Assembly: GCA_003344405.1 (NCBI GenBank) | Contig: NOWV01000043.1 | Location: 124,001-188,000 of the forward strand | DNA length: 64,000 bases | Source: Trichoplax sp. H2 | Lineage: Eukaryota; Placozoa; Uniplacotomia; Trichoplacea | Direction: 5' to 3' | In this document: positions 24,801-38,083 of the stretch, piece by piece | How positions within the stretch are numbered: the stretch's first letter is position 1 | How the letters are laid out: every line of letters starts with the position of its first letter | Program-made: the position numbers and the translations under genes | The notes under the pieces: generated by a model | What the model was told of the DNA's origin: nothing | The model's input: only the letters and a program-made list of their open reading frames with translations | Databases searched by the model: none

Positions 24801-26860
24801 TTTCTAAGTAAATCTTTGCTCTAATTTAATCTCTGTATTTAAATTTATTATTTTATATTCGCTTTCTGTTCTCTAAATTAGTAATTGAGGCTGAGGAAAA
24901 TTCTCAGCTAATCAATTAAATAAGCACTACTAAAAATAATCTTTCGAAGACTAATCTTGATATAATTGAAGATCATTTTACTATTCATAACTTAATATAC
25001 AGGCTATGAACAATATTTTATTTCATAAGCTGCATACTAGAATTTAAAATTGACTGTCATTTAAGAAATATCAAAATTAATTTACTCTAGGCATCACCTG
25101 CGTGACACTATTTAATATTCATTTTTTTCTAAGGTCCTTTATTTATACCAGTAGCGTGCTTCGTAGTTTTTGCTGTAGCTGATGTCGTTGGCCGACTTAT
25201 TTCTAGATGGATATTGATGGTTAGTTCATTCATGCAGACATTTTACTCATTAAAGTGTAAGAAAATCTGAACGTTAACAAAATAGCAATAGTATGCTTAT
25301 GAAAAGTCATCAGAGTAATGTCTTATACCTTTTACATTGGTATTATGATTAAACTGTTTACTTAGTCTGTATTTTCTAGAACAACTGCTTATTTAAAATT
25401 TCCTACAACATAAGCATATACTTTTGACATAGTATTTAATGGACCGATGTTGCAGTCACTACTTCAGTGTCTTAATTAGAATAGAAATATTAAGAACATC
25501 ATTTCTAGTTCAAGTGCTTTAGCTTATTTATCTGCACTTAAATCAATAAATTAATTGACTAAATATTCATTCATTAATATTAGCTAGTATTAAAAAAATG
25601 AAATGATAAAATTCTGAAGCATTTTAGATAAGAATAAGGAAAGTAATAATCTTAAGTAAATAGAAATTAGATATTGTAAATGGCTACCGATTACGATCTA
25701 ACTTGTCTTATTCTACTTTGCTTTACTCCTTCAATACTAACGGATCTAGCCAAGTCAAAATCAAGGTCTATCTTTACTGTTTATGTCTATAAGCAGAATT
25801 TCTCTTATTCCACTCTTCCTCTATTGTAACGTCAAACCTCGACAGCATTTACCTGTCAAAATTTACAGCGATATTGCTTATATCATTCTAATACTACTGC
25901 TTGGTATTTCTCATGGATATGTCGGTACACTGTGTGCTATGTATGCACCAAAGTAAGTACTGTCCTAGAAAGAACTGAAAATGTATAGTCATAATGACGA
26001 TATTATTACTTTTTACTCACAATTATTTCTATCAACACTCACCGAGGTAAAAAAAAAAAGATCATAATTTTAGCGGATAAATTAAAATTTATTACAATTA
26101 TGGTAAATTCACAAAATATTTAATTATTGATAAATGCATGACGTAGTTTAGAAATGGATTTTATCTTTTCTGAGTTCCTAGACAGAATTATTTATTGATT
26201 TCGATAACCAAGATTGCTATTGCTGTAGGCTTTATATCGATTTAATCAACTTTTTCACAATGTTTGGGTAAGAATAATCACAGTTATAAGTAGAGCACGG
26301 CATTATATTAGCTGGGAATTAAATAATCCTATAAAAGATACGTAGCTAATAACTGCCATCTGGTATATGAACTATGATGTGATAGTCGAATCACAAGTAA
26401 TAGTTAGACGGAGCTTTGACCGATATGATAATGATTGAAATTCGAGCATAAATGATGATTTACTTCGGTGATCGTAACAGGCTACTATATGTTTTTAATC
26501 ACTATAAGAATTAATGGTTATTGCAAATAATTGTGAAATCGAATTCATAAGCAACAAATTATTTTGTCCAACTTTCACTCTTGATGGATGTTCTGGGCTA
26601 CTTATCTGTTTGGTATTTAATTGCCAATAATTAATGAGTTGAAAATTCTTTTCGCCATCTCCTATTTACTCGCATGTCATCCTTTTAGTAGATCCCAATA
26701 GTTTAACAAGGTATGATATAGTTATACTTTCATTTTCATTTTATTTAGGCGTGTTCAAGCTCGATTTAGTGAATCTGCAGGAGCCTTGGCTTACTTTGCT
26801 CTCATTGCTGGAGTGGCTACTGGTACGGCAATATCTTTTGGACTCATTGCGATCATTTAG
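18866..26860 (+). CDS. ENT-2: equilibrative nucleoside transporter (SLC29) family protein, 14 exons, 432 aa
   Basis: Coding exons: 18866-18903, 20122-20203, 20323-20441, 20544-20638, 20992-21042, 21951-22039, 22233-22281, 22979-23076, 23196-23235, 23331-23452, 24456-24570, 25134-25219, 25750-25952, 26749-26860. Every exon has the same length and phase as in ENT-1, and the frame is open throughout. It starts MSSKSAGAKPTDR and ends FGLIAII. TM1 carries LPVHIF in place of LPWNFF. TM4 has YQGSLFGLAS (Q136). The cytosolic loop is acidic (HEDEFSETDEEHE). TM8 reads FIPVACF...ADVVGR and keeps Asp316 and Arg320, matching Asp341/Arg345 of human ENT1, which are needed for transport across the family. 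TM9-TM11 are canonical (PLFLYCN, HGY, FSESAGALAYF). Of the five copies this is, with ENT-5, the best preserved and the best candidate for an active carrier in a plasma or internal membrane. It is closest to ENT-1 by sequence, including the KLKGT motif after TM1. Intron 1 is 1.2 kb; introns 5, 7, 10 and 13 are about 0.7-1.0 kb with nothing recognisable in them. Confidence 0.94.
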
Positions 26861-28043
26861 CTCATTGATGCAATCCAATTAATGCATATTTGCAAAAAAC
26901 TTACACTGCTAATACTGGGTCGTGGTAAACAATTGCAATAATTAACTGAGTCTAACTGTTGCTATGATTTAGTATCAAGTTCGGATATCCAGTTAATTTT
27001 AAATTGTGATTAGATTCAAAGGGATTAAAGACATTTAATTTAAATACGAATAACTTGGAAAAAGTAGATTAAGTTATTCCGTTGTTTGCTTCTAGCTGAT
27101 TTACGAAGTTGTGAATATCGGGGGTGCTAATGAATTGTCCTCAAATCACTATACTTATGCAATTTATTTAACCAATTTAATGTTTCCACTTGTTATTTTC
27201 GTACTTTTGCATGATATGACTAATTGCTGTCAGTGAAGCTTATTGTGATCTGATAGGTATAATTTATTGCACAAAGATACAAATGTTTATCAAAATATGC
27301 TTGAGAGGAGTCAAAATTTAGTGTATGTTAATGATTCGAGGACTAAAAGAGTGCGTCATGGAAACAGATTGAGTACGGTGTGTAATTAAAACCACAATAT
27401 ATATGGTCATGCAAAAATAATTAATTCGAGCTTGTAAAGATATGCTATGTGTAAATTAACTCTGAATTTATCAATTATTGTAATTTCAGGTAAAAATTAA
27501 AGTTCATGAAGTAATTGACTACTCTAGATTTATTGCTTTAAGTCGGGTATATTAATACTGTTTCGTGGAATGGAACAGGATACCATATAAATTTTTACAG
27601 TATGAAATATAGCTGTGGTATTAACATGACTATAACCTATAACACTAATAACTTCACTCTGAAACTTAATTTAAAAAGTTTAGTTCGATAGGAAACTAGC
27701 ACAGAAGTAGATGAGCAGGAATTTTTGGTGTTATTAGAAAGTTGAAATTCTTCGATGTAAATAGTACGCAGATGCATTCAGCAATTAATTCATTATAGCA
27801 ATAGTAAGCCTTATTTTAATTCCATTTTCGCTATGATTTATTACTTCCTAGTGCTTCTCAGTTTTACTTCCTTCATTCTGACTAATTTTTTGATTTCAAG
27901 AAATCGCCGTCGTTGTGAATAAAAGTTTTTAATTTAATTTTCAGAAAAAAGTACATTAAAGTCGCTTTATTCCTTACTATTGATTATTATTAGTCTCATC
28001 TATATTATTAATTTCGTACTAGCCGTTTATATTTCGTAATCAA
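26861..28043. other. Spacer downstream of ENT-2
   Basis: No coding sequence recognised. Includes the conserved spacer block 27445-27560; otherwise featureless AT-rich DNA. Confidence 0.45.
27445..27560. repeat. Conserved array-spacer block (right copy)
   Basis: Partner of 17880-17990. Its position ahead of the truncated copy at 28044 supports the view that each duplication unit carried its 5' flank. Confidence 0.5.
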
Positions 28044-28704
28044 ATGGCGAGTATTGCTAAGCTGAAATTGGTCGAGTCTTTTGAGCATGTAAGGTAATAC
28101 ATTATTTTCCTTTAACCGACGATCTAGTTCCCCAGAGTTTCTTGCTTTGGAGGTTTATTGCCATATCACTACGAGTTATTTTATTAGCAGATTCTACTTT
28201 GCCTTGTCATCAAATAGCGATTCCTTTAGTAAACAGACTATACAATATTAAATTTTGATATAACAGTTAACGTATTCAATCTGCTTTTGCCCCATTTTAA
28301 TCCCAAAATTGGCCTAGCTGCAGTTTCTATATTAACAAACATCTCTTTCTATAGCTAGATGGTGGTCTTCTTTCTTATCCTTGGAGTGACTAATACCTTG
28401 CCTATGCGTATAATTTATACTACGTCATCGGTAAGAAATCGAATCAATTTTGTATTTTGATTTTGTTAACTTACAGTACAAGTACATCACATGTCATTTA
28501 GTGTAGATAAGTTTAGACTAGACGCGGTTACAAATCTAGAAAGGATATCATAAATGTGTGGCCTTTTTGATCTAACTTAGTTCATTATTCTCTATCTTAC
28601 GCCATGCATACTAATGAATCTAGCCGAGAAAGAATCAAGGCTTGCTTCTACTGTTTATATCTATGGGCAGAATTGCTTTTTATTCACTTTTCCTCTATTG
28701 TCAT
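28044..28704 (+). pseudogene. Internally deleted ENT copy: exon 1-like, exon 2 and part of exon 13
   Basis: 28044 to about 28090 encodes MASIAKLKLVESFEHV followed by AG and a GT donor, in the phase expected of an ENT exon 1. 28355-28430 is exon 2 (VVFFLILGV, then NTLPMRIIYTTSS and a GTAAG donor), but its first full codon is TAG where the paralogs have Tyr, and it is two codons short. From 28624 to about 28704, PRKNQGLLLLFIS, GRIAF and LFLYC represent the start of exon 13 after its usual CTAG acceptor. Exons 3-12 are missing and exon 13 breaks off, so a deletion of several kilobases removed the centre. It cannot encode a transporter. Confidence 0.8.
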
Positions 28705-29982
28705 GAACACAAAAAGCTAAATTTTAATTACCGATAGCTACCGTAGAAGAGGCTATAATAAAATTTATAAATATTGTCGCTTAGGAAGATTATTAAACCT
28801 TTAGCTGGAAAATATTAAATATTCCTACCCTTGATCTAGTGTTTAAAGTCGATTAGATTATGTGTAGAAGACATAGCGCCTAACATTAGAAATACCTCAT
28901 TCATCGTGACTTAAGGGCATTATAAATTACTTTTATTTGCGTCTGAAGAGACTGTAAAATCGTACTTTAGCAAAAATTTTAAAGCAATAAATCATTGATT
29001 CTCTAGTAGTTAAGCATAATACATAATTACATTATCGCTAACATAACACTTAACATAATGCAAGTCGTATTAAAATAGAATGTTAATACGATCGTACCCG
29101 TTTGAGTACAAAGTTCAGAGTATTTGAAAAACGCCTAGTCAGTTCGCAAGCTGCAAAAATACCAAAACACGTAAATTAGAGAAACTGTCTTCTTTATAAA
29201 TTAGAGAAACTATCTTTATTCATGCGGTCATATTACTAAAAAACAGAGAATCTATATTTCTTTGATGATTTATAGAATCATCAACTAACCTGTGCTTGCT
29301 CAGTAATGGTCGTTTTATACAATCGAACACAATTTCTTTAATGTTTACCAAGCGATGATGTAGAATGACTAAAGGGAGTAACTATACTTCTTTGAAGCAA
29401 TAGTTAATACTGTAGCTACAAATATAATTATCGGTATAACAGTAGTATATTGGACAATTCTTGTGGCGAAATTGTTCATCGCTTTAAATTTAATACAAGG
29501 CTAACTACCATCAACATTGAATTCGATAGCAAACAGAACTTTTCATAGATTCAACCACTACGTTATTCCCTACGGGTTTTGTACTGATTATAATTGTAAT
29601 CAATTTAAAGTCCTTAGAGAATAAAGTAGTCGGTGAATCTAACGTACATATGCACAATAAAAACAAATAGTGAATAGAAGTATAGTGATTCCCTAGAGTC
29701 ATTCTTTCTTTTCGCTCGATAAATATTGAATTCCATTGATGCTGCATTTATTAGCACAAATAGTAGTTACCTTATTTTATATTAATTATGCTTATGTGAA
29801 GAAAAAAGCTTTAATAAGTGATATGAAACTGCTTAGAAAGTCAAGTGGAAAGAATAAGAAGTAACGTTTTATCGCAAGTTTTTGATTAAAGTCACTTTTG
29901 ATTACGTTAGAGCTTCCATTTAATTTAAGATTTGTCTTTAAATCTGATCTAGTCTAAAAGCTCATTGTTGAGTCGTTCTACT
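28705..29982. other. Spacer upstream of ENT-3
   Basis: No gene recognised on either strand. There is a small tandem duplication of about 25 bases at 29172-29220 (AAATTAGAGAAACT twice). The minus-strand frame at 29511-29747 has no family features. Confidence 0.4.
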
Positions 29983-32900
29983 ATGGTCTCAGACGCTACC
30001 AAAACTACACCATCTGATAGGTAAAGCTATTAATAAGGAAAGAGAAGTAAAATTTTTTTCATTAAGAGAGAGATAAAGTCTTATTTATGTTGTCTTCGAT
30101 AGAAGAAAGAAGAACTTTAATTTATCTAAATAGTAAAATTTTTGCTATAATCATTAGTAGCATAAATGCTGATCATTTTATGGAAGCATAATCTACAAAT
30201 GAGTGTGTTACAGTGTTAAATACTGTATTACAGTAGAAATATCTATGTTATGATGATTCTGTTAGACTATCCTTATTTAGTTAACTTCTAATTTGGATAT
30301 ACTGTGTTTTAATATAGCACTGACTTTTTATGACAGTGACACTTATACACATACTGAAATTAATAGTTATAATAGGGAATGCAAATCATCTACTTACAGT
30401 TCGAATCATTGTGGTTGTAATTTACTTACGGTAGATTGTAAATTATCATGGAAATGTTCCGTGATAGGACATATCGTAATCTGACTATTCTGTATTAGTC
30501 ATTACATGCCTATATTCGTAAATACTGTTGTCTGCATTAAGGGAGCAGTAGCTAAACTTAACATCTAATTCAGTAAATGATTCCGAGGTTAATTATATTA
30601 TTAACTATGACTCATGAACTATTAAGGAATAGTATATAAATGCAGTATATCGTGAAATAAAGAGAATTCTCCAACTTAGTGTTTAACGTAAAATACGAGG
30701 CGTTAAAGTCTTTGTGTAGTCTGCTAGTAGAGTAAAAGTGTTTCTGATAGTGCAGATATCGTTCCTTGATACGTGGTTCAAGGAATTGACTTATTGATCG
30801 TACATTACGTTATCTTGTTGCAAAGCTGTTTTGTGACAGAGTGATAGCAACGTTTCGATAACTCTAAACTAATCTTAGATATTCCCATTTTGCTGATGCT
30901 TTTACTTACTGTTACTACTGTAAACTCGTACGCGTAATTTTATTTCATCATCTTAGGAAAACTGGGGTTTATAAAGCACCATAATCAAGATTAAAATTAC
31001 TAATTTTCAAGAAATAAAAGTTGTCATACGATTTATTTGAAAGTACTATTTAAAAGTGGGTTAAAATAACGTTTCGGTAATGCTAATTATATTTCAGATA
31101 TTACCTTCTGCTGATGTTTTTTAAATACTGTATTATGACTGCTATAGAAATATAAGTTTATATCATCATCAAAGTAAATCTGGGGTTTACAAGAATTATA
31201 ATCAAGATTAAAATTACGACCTACAAATGAATTACATAATATTTTAGTAACATTAATTTTACTGAACTTACTACGCTATCCACTAAAGCTCTTTCATATT
31301 ATGACTGCAACATAAATTTAATTCCATCATCCAAGTTAGACTGAGAGTTTACAAGTATGCTATTCACGATGAAACAATCAGAAGGCTACTGTTCACATCA
31401 TAAAAGAATAAAAGTAGATATAGTATAATTTAAGCAAACTTTTAGTTAGCAAATGGGCGTTAGAAAGTCATTCTATAACGTACCTAAATTTGACATCGTC
31501 GTGCACGTAGATAAAATTGATGTAAGGTCTAGTTCCAGTATTATCTTTGCTTTACTCATGCTTTTTATTTTAATGGCTGCTTACGGATTTGGTCCAGTAA
31601 TTTAAATTCAAATTTCGCTTTACAAGCTTTGTAGTAAAGGCAAATTCTACTTGTGCTCCATTTTACTAAAAGAATAACGGAAATGTTTCTTAGTAATACA
31701 TAGCTATAATTTCTCAGAGGCACACATATTCTATGCGATTAAGGGGCAATTATTTTTAGGTGTTATTCCTTTATTACGCTGTTTATATTTTTATCAATAT
31801 GATCTTTGTATAATTTATTCTCTCTTTCGAGCATCGAATATTGTAAACTTAACGTAAATTGAGTGCCCAAGTTTAAAAGCTAACATATTAAGAAGAAAAT
31901 TGATTTCAGTTTTAGCAATTCTACAAACTTGTTTAATTAAGGTAGCTAATACTGATGATCTAAATTTAGTACTACAACATGTCCTACTTATCACTTTCTA
32001 AGTAATCACGCAATGTGGATAACCTTCATTTGTTATAGTAACTCTACAGAATGTTTAAATTGATCTACTTTTTTATGTGAACTTTAACTTATTCCTTTCT
32101 ACTTCAAATACTAATCTGTTAATCATTCGGGTATAGATTGAATTTATTTTAAAAATATTTACAGCACTTTTTCTATCTTTATTGGCTCTGGATTTAATAG
32201 TATATGGCTTAATTTGAAAAAGATCAATAGTCTAATAGCGATCTGATGCATTTAAAACTTTATATTGCAGATATTATATAGTGTATTTCTTATTCGTGAT
32301 CCTTAGCATTACTTAAGTTGATTAATAGTTTTATAGAAATCAAGTGGATTTATAATTTTATGTTTCAGATATCACATCGTGTATATCTTATTCATCATCC
32401 TTGGCATCGCAAGCGAAATGCCTTCACGCATCTTTATTACAGCATCAGGGGTAAAAGAGTTATTTAGTTTAGCGATGCTTCTATATTAATCTTAATTTGC
32501 TTTGATAGTCTTAATTTAATATTTTTTAACGAGTTTCAATGAATCAATTAAAATATTCTACGTTGCAGTACTTCTCAGCCAAGCTGGAAGAAACGCATAT
32601 TCAATATATTATAGAGAGTTACTTAATGTTGGCCTATTGGTTTCCGAAATTGCTTGCAAGCGCAATCAACATTGTTTTGTTGCAATCGTAAGATACCATA
32701 GAAATAAAATATCATTTAATATTTATTTTCTAAATGTTTTAAAATTTACTGATATGGAAGGTCGTTTGAGCTGTAGTTTATGAATTTATTAATTGCTCTA
32801 GGATTGACATCAGAAAGCGGATGACATTTTCCCTATCTGTATTAATATTTTTTTAATAGTTACGACTATCTTGGCTAAATTAGATACATCTAGATGTAAG

Positions 32901-35900
32901 TCACGATTTGATCATGAAGGAATATACAAGCGATTACGGTGTTTAGTAACGTCTCGTTATTAGCGCAATGATACAATATTAACCGAGTCAAAATGACCCA
33001 TAGTAATTTCTATGAATTGACCAACCATTTGCATTTTGTTAGTTAAATTAGTTACTTAAGTTCCAATTTAAATCTATTACTCACTAGAGCTTAATTTATG
33101 CTTAGATAATTTTATTCTAAAATTCAGTAATTGCAGTACATGACTATTCGCACATACCCGTATGATAAATATATCAATATAGGTAGGGTTCATTATTATC
33201 TTAATCTGAATGGATTAACACATTGGCCTATTTGAGCCTCTATGAAGAAGCCGATTTAATTTATCATTAATACTTTTTGGATAATCATTTATGATTTTCT
33301 ACAGTTTTTCGCACTAATTCTGGTTTACTTTTATATATTTAGTATAACAGTCGATTTATCTATGACATTAGTCCAATCTCCGATTGATAGATGACAATAT
33401 TCTAGCTTAGGAAGCAGCAATTAGTCTATCACTTATTCAGAATAGATATCAGTCTAATTTGCTAATAATGATAATTTAAATAAATTCTTAAGCCATTAAA
33501 TACTTAAACATGGATCCATTTTCGTTCTATTCTATAATTGTAGGGCAAAAAATCTTTTTAATTTTAACTCTGGCAATCATCGCCTTAAGTAGTCGTAAGT
33601 AAACTATACCAGCAGTATCCAGCATGTATTATATTATTTTTTAATTTCACCATCCAAATTCGCAGCAGTTCAAATATTCTGATTATGTCTACAATAAACA
33701 GCAAAATATATTGGTCAGAATTGTTGAAATCAGTCTGATATTCTCCAGGCTAATTGATAAGGACTATTCACCTCAATTTATAAATACTCGATTTTCCTTT
33801 CTGAAATTACTTATTATTTGCATATTTACGCTTACTTTCGAAGAAATATCAGCATAGCGTAAAGACAATAAGTTATAGTTTTACGATTGTTTCATTTTAA
33901 ACCCGAATAGTAGTTAAATTGTTCAATACTGTATAGGGCCTTCTACTACTTATTCAGATCTACTAGTAAGTAATAAGCCGAAGTAATAATAATACAATAA
34001 TAATTCAATAATAATAGACACAATATATAAGTATACGTTTAGTACATTTAAGTTTAATTATCGTAATTAGACTATCAACTGGTAAAATACATGCGATTCC
34101 AAAGATTTAAATGGAAAGGATAAATATCTACTAAATATGCATCAGATACTTATTGTAATTAGTTTCGTTACTACCTGTATTAATAGCACTTATCTGAATG
34201 GTCAAAATTCATGGCTATAGGCACTAAACATTCTATTAGAATAGAATAGAATATACCATCTCTTTCCTGAATTTCATTCTCTATTACTATACTTGCATAC
34301 CATCTTCGTTGTTGGATTATACACATATAAAAATCTAGTATTTGGCAGTACAATTTATCAAGCTGGGGTTTTCGGATTGGTCAGCGTCTTTCCCATAGAG
34401 TACCCACGAGCTTTACTGACTGGTCAGGTATCGTCATTTATTTCAAGACTTTAAATGTTGCAGAATCCAACTTAACTGATAAATATTTCACATTATGGTA
34501 ATAACCTAAGGCCTCAAGCTAGCCTTCAATGACAATCTAATACTTTTTCGATTCTATCTGTAATCTTTTGGTATGTATTTCGAATATCCATGGAAACTCC
34601 TGCGCAGGGCATTTCCGGAATCTTTACTGCATTAGCCAACATCATATCATTAATTGGTAAGAATAGTCGGCTAGATCCATAAAATATATGAAACCCAGCA
34701 ATTAACAGATTTGAACTGTGTTATGTACGTATTTTAAGCTATTACGATATTATTTATACAACTGCATAGCTGAGATCTCGCATGATAGACACTAAATCAT
34801 GGATTTCTTACATCGCACAGTAAAACAACGACATTTATGCAAATGGTGAACTTGATCAGCAAAATTTTGCTACATTAAGAATATTTTTCAATTTAATAAT
34901 TTTTTATTTTCCGATGCGTGCAATTTGTTTTCTGTAAAAAATTGATGTGCGCATAATACGAAAGGCTATTTTCGGGATATTGTACGTACTTACGAGCACA
35001 TTATCAGTTCGATTTATGTTATAGCCAGAATCATGTAAGCTATCAAATACAAATTTACCTAATATTATTAGATCTTATCATTTTGGTTAAATTAAGTTTT
35101 GCGTTTTGTACGTCCACTGCCCATCATTGGCTAAGCAAGTTATTGTAACTATTCAAGTCATGCATGAAAGGGCTACCTTGAATACTAGCTCTCTTATGAA
35201 TTGGGTTGTAGTTTTACGGAAGCATACCTCGTATTATACCAAAATTCACAACGAAAGCTCACTTTATTTCTAACTTATATCTTTTTATCCAACATTTTCT
35301 CAATTTCACAGTATCCCTTCCTTTAAATAACTCAGACAAAGAAACGTCTCGTCTCAAATATTTTACTGAATCTAAATTATCTTACGTCATGTCTAAGTAT
35401 GGTTAAATTGCTTAATTTCAATTAAGCTAAGGATGTGTTATAGATTCATTTGTATAAAATGTGTAATAAATTCGAACGAACTGAGATACATAAGCCATAA
35501 TAATCCTTAGAAGTGCAATCAGTTTATCATATTACCAATAATGTAGCGATTTTGTTAAAAAGGCATTTAATTCTAGTTTTCCACTACTATCCGTGCCATA
35601 AATAGCTCTTTAAATTACTTAATCTATCATTTCCACCCCTAACGATAGCTATAAATTTTTCTAATCTTCCTACAGCAATAAGGTCTTCCAACCGTAGCGG
35701 AATTGCCTATTTTATCAGTGGAATTGCATTACTGGTCCTATGCTTAATCATTCAGCACTTACTGGAAAAAAATGTCAGTTTTAGATACTTTATCTAATGA
35801 ATGCATAAATTTATATTATTTACGATTTCTCCAAGACGTTAATGCTAAGTCCTCAATTTAGTGCAACGTTTAATATTGAAGGTATTGAGTTAATTAAATT

Positions 35901-38083
35901 CAATTTATTGTAGGCATTTGCAAGATATTACATGGAAGCTAATTTAGAATATGGTTAGGACTTTACTAGATAATATAAATATGATTAGAATATTTAAATC
36001 AGTACTTATGATTTATTACGTAATCATCATTTCAAAGACTAGATGACATTATAATAAATAATATTTATAATCAAATGATCTTATTTTAAACAGCTATTCA
36101 GCAGAAAAAAGCTATAGATGAGGATAATCAAGCTTCTAATGATTCTGATGACGAATACGAGCATGTTCCATTTGAAAATAACAGAAAGGAGCGTCTCAAG
36201 TACGCTTTCACAAAGGTACGGTAGTTCAGTGCGATGAGAGGATTAATTAGTATTTGAGTTACTTTTTAAAGGTTATTGACTGATACAATCTATCCATGGC
36301 TTACTTTTAGATATGGCCTGTAGTTTGTGCTCAGTTTTTGTGCTTTAGTGTTACGTATTCCATTTTTCCTGGTATCACATGCCGCGTTATTTCAGTTCAT
36401 AAGAGAAATAACAGTATGTTAACAGGTATTGTTGCAAAAATAGTCTAATAATAAAAAATCAAGATCATGTACAATTCCTAATTTTAAGTTTACACTAATC
36501 AATTGAGATGTTAAAACAAAGTTTATTTATAATGGCTAATGCTATTCAAATTAAAGAGTCATCGCAAAGCCTTGTTATTTAATTATTCTATGTTAGGTGT
36601 CTTATTCGTACCAGTGGCATGCTTTTTGTTATTTGCTATATCCAATTTTGTTGGTCGATTTATCTCCAAGTTAATACAATTGGTCAGTAATCCGATGCCT
36701 TTATTGTACTATAATCAAGATAAAAATTATATTTTAAAAATCAGTCTATCACAATTGCGAGCTTTTGTAATAAATGATCAGCACCAAGTTGGTATAAGTA
36801 GACTATATTTAAAAAATCTTTATATTTTTACTCATCGGCAAGGAAATATCTAGATCAAGCAAGCTAATTCATGATATGCCTGACTATTAATGTACATTAT
36901 GCTTTAATTAGTACTTATCAACTATTAAGGATTAAATGATAGTGAAGTAATTCTCTAATAAAAACCAATATAGTTTCAAGCCTAAAGATTATTCTTTCGG
37001 TATTAAAACTACTATTTTTATGTATTAGTAACCACTTTATTTATTTAACTCTATTTCATAACCTTCATGCTGTGGATCTAGCCCCGTCAAGATCAAGGCA
37101 TATTGTTACTTTTTACGTCCTTTATCAGAATTATCTTTATTCCACTCCTTTTGTATTGTAATATCCATCCGCGAAATCATCTGCCAGTTAAAATCTATAG
37201 CGATATCGCTTATATTATATTAGTGGTACTGATTGGTCTTTCTCACGGTTATATCAGCTCACTATGCTCAGTATATGCGCCTAAGTAAGTGCTATAAAAT
37301 TTTAAAACACTATAAGAATTGTTATTATAATTTAGTGTAGTAGATTGGCTATAATTTACAATTAATTTATTAAATTAAGTACAAACGACTTTTTAATGGC
37401 ATATCTAAGTAGTACTTCACTTCGTATTGCTATTCTATCATAATTTAAAAACACATAACTACTGTATTATTTGCAATCACTGCAGCTATTTTGTAACGTA
37501 ACACCTAAAACTAAAATCTGAATGATCAGTTGTGTAGATGAAAATGTATTGCTAGTCAAGTCAATATAGATCCGATGCAACCTAAAGTTATTTCAAAAGA
37601 GCTATCATACAAAATATCACGCTTTACTCAGATAAATTAGCTAGTCAAGTATACAATATAAGATGTAAGCTTATTTGCTTTTGAAAAGTACTGGTAATTA
37701 GGTCGATCTAAAATAAATATAGATCATAAACCTCATTTAACAATAATGATTATAAATGATATTTTGTTTTTGCAGGTAAAAATTTTGCAAACAGTAAGTT
37801 AGTTGATGCTTGATCTTCGTATGAATAATATTTAAGCAGATAACCATAACTGATACAACTTTGGATATTAATGACAATATCCATCGACACTAGCAGAAAA
37901 AATTTTTTGCTATCGCAAAACATCTCATGAAGCTATTAAAGCTAAACTGTATTTCAATCTATGATCCTTAGACGGGTTCAAGCGCGACTTAGCGAATCGG
38001 CAGGAGCAATGACCTATTTCTTCCTTGCTACTGGAGTCAATGTAGGTACAGCGTTTTCATTTGTTCTAGCTATAATAGTCTAG
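29983..38083 (+). CDS. ENT-3: equilibrative nucleoside transporter (SLC29) family gene with one-base frameshift in exon 4
   Basis: Exons: 29983-30020, 32369-32450, 32569-32687, 32802-32895, 33544-33594, 34339-34427, 34608-34656, 35676-35773, 35914-35953, 36094-36215, 36311-36425, 36597-36682, 37082-37284, 37972-38083. Lengths equal those of the paralogs except exon 4, which is 94 instead of 95 bases. A run of seven T (32848-32854) gives a premature TAA at 32854-32856, after codon 97 in TM3. Everything downstream is open and conserved (FIPLLLYCN, SHGY, LSESAGAM), so this is either a very young pseudogene or a homopolymer error. The N-terminus is MVSDATKTTPSDR. Substrate-site residues are unusual: TM1 has MPSRIF instead of LPWNFF, and TM8 has SNFVGR, that is Asn in place of the conserved Asp with the Arg kept. 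TM4 Gln is kept (YQAGVFGL). The cytosolic loop contains NDSDDEYE. Intron 1 (2.35 kb) holds an imperfect triplication and a 50-codon frame; intron 7 is about 1 kb. Confidence 0.85.
30849..31370. repeat. Imperfect tandem triplication in ENT-3 intron 1
   Basis: Unit marks recur: AACGTTTCG at 30849 and 31068, CTGGGGTTTA at 30962 and 31180 followed by an ATAATCAAGATTAAAATTAC block, and a more diverged third copy with TATTATGACTGC near 31298 and CTGAGAGTTTACAAG at 31341. The period is about 218 bases for the first pair and about 161 for the second. No coding potential. Confidence 0.6.
31453..31605 (+). CDS. Putative 50-aa single-pass membrane microprotein (unrecognised)
   Basis: ATG 31453 to TAA 31603-31605 encodes a mixed-charge N-terminus (MGVRKSFYNVPKFDI, then a VDKIDVR stretch) followed by a strongly hydrophobic segment of about 20 residues (IIFALLMLFILMAAYGFG) to the C-terminus. 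This would be a tail-anchored or single-pass topology. Its composition is less AT-noise-like than neighbouring frames. It lies inside ENT-3 intron 1 on the same strand. I do not recognise a family. It may be an unspliced exon of something else, a short ORF in a retained intron, or chance; a GT occurs within it at the VRSS codons and could be a splice donor. Confidence 0.2.
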   Translation: MGVRKSFYNVPKFDIVVHVDKIDVRSSSSIIFALLMLFILMAAYGFGPVI

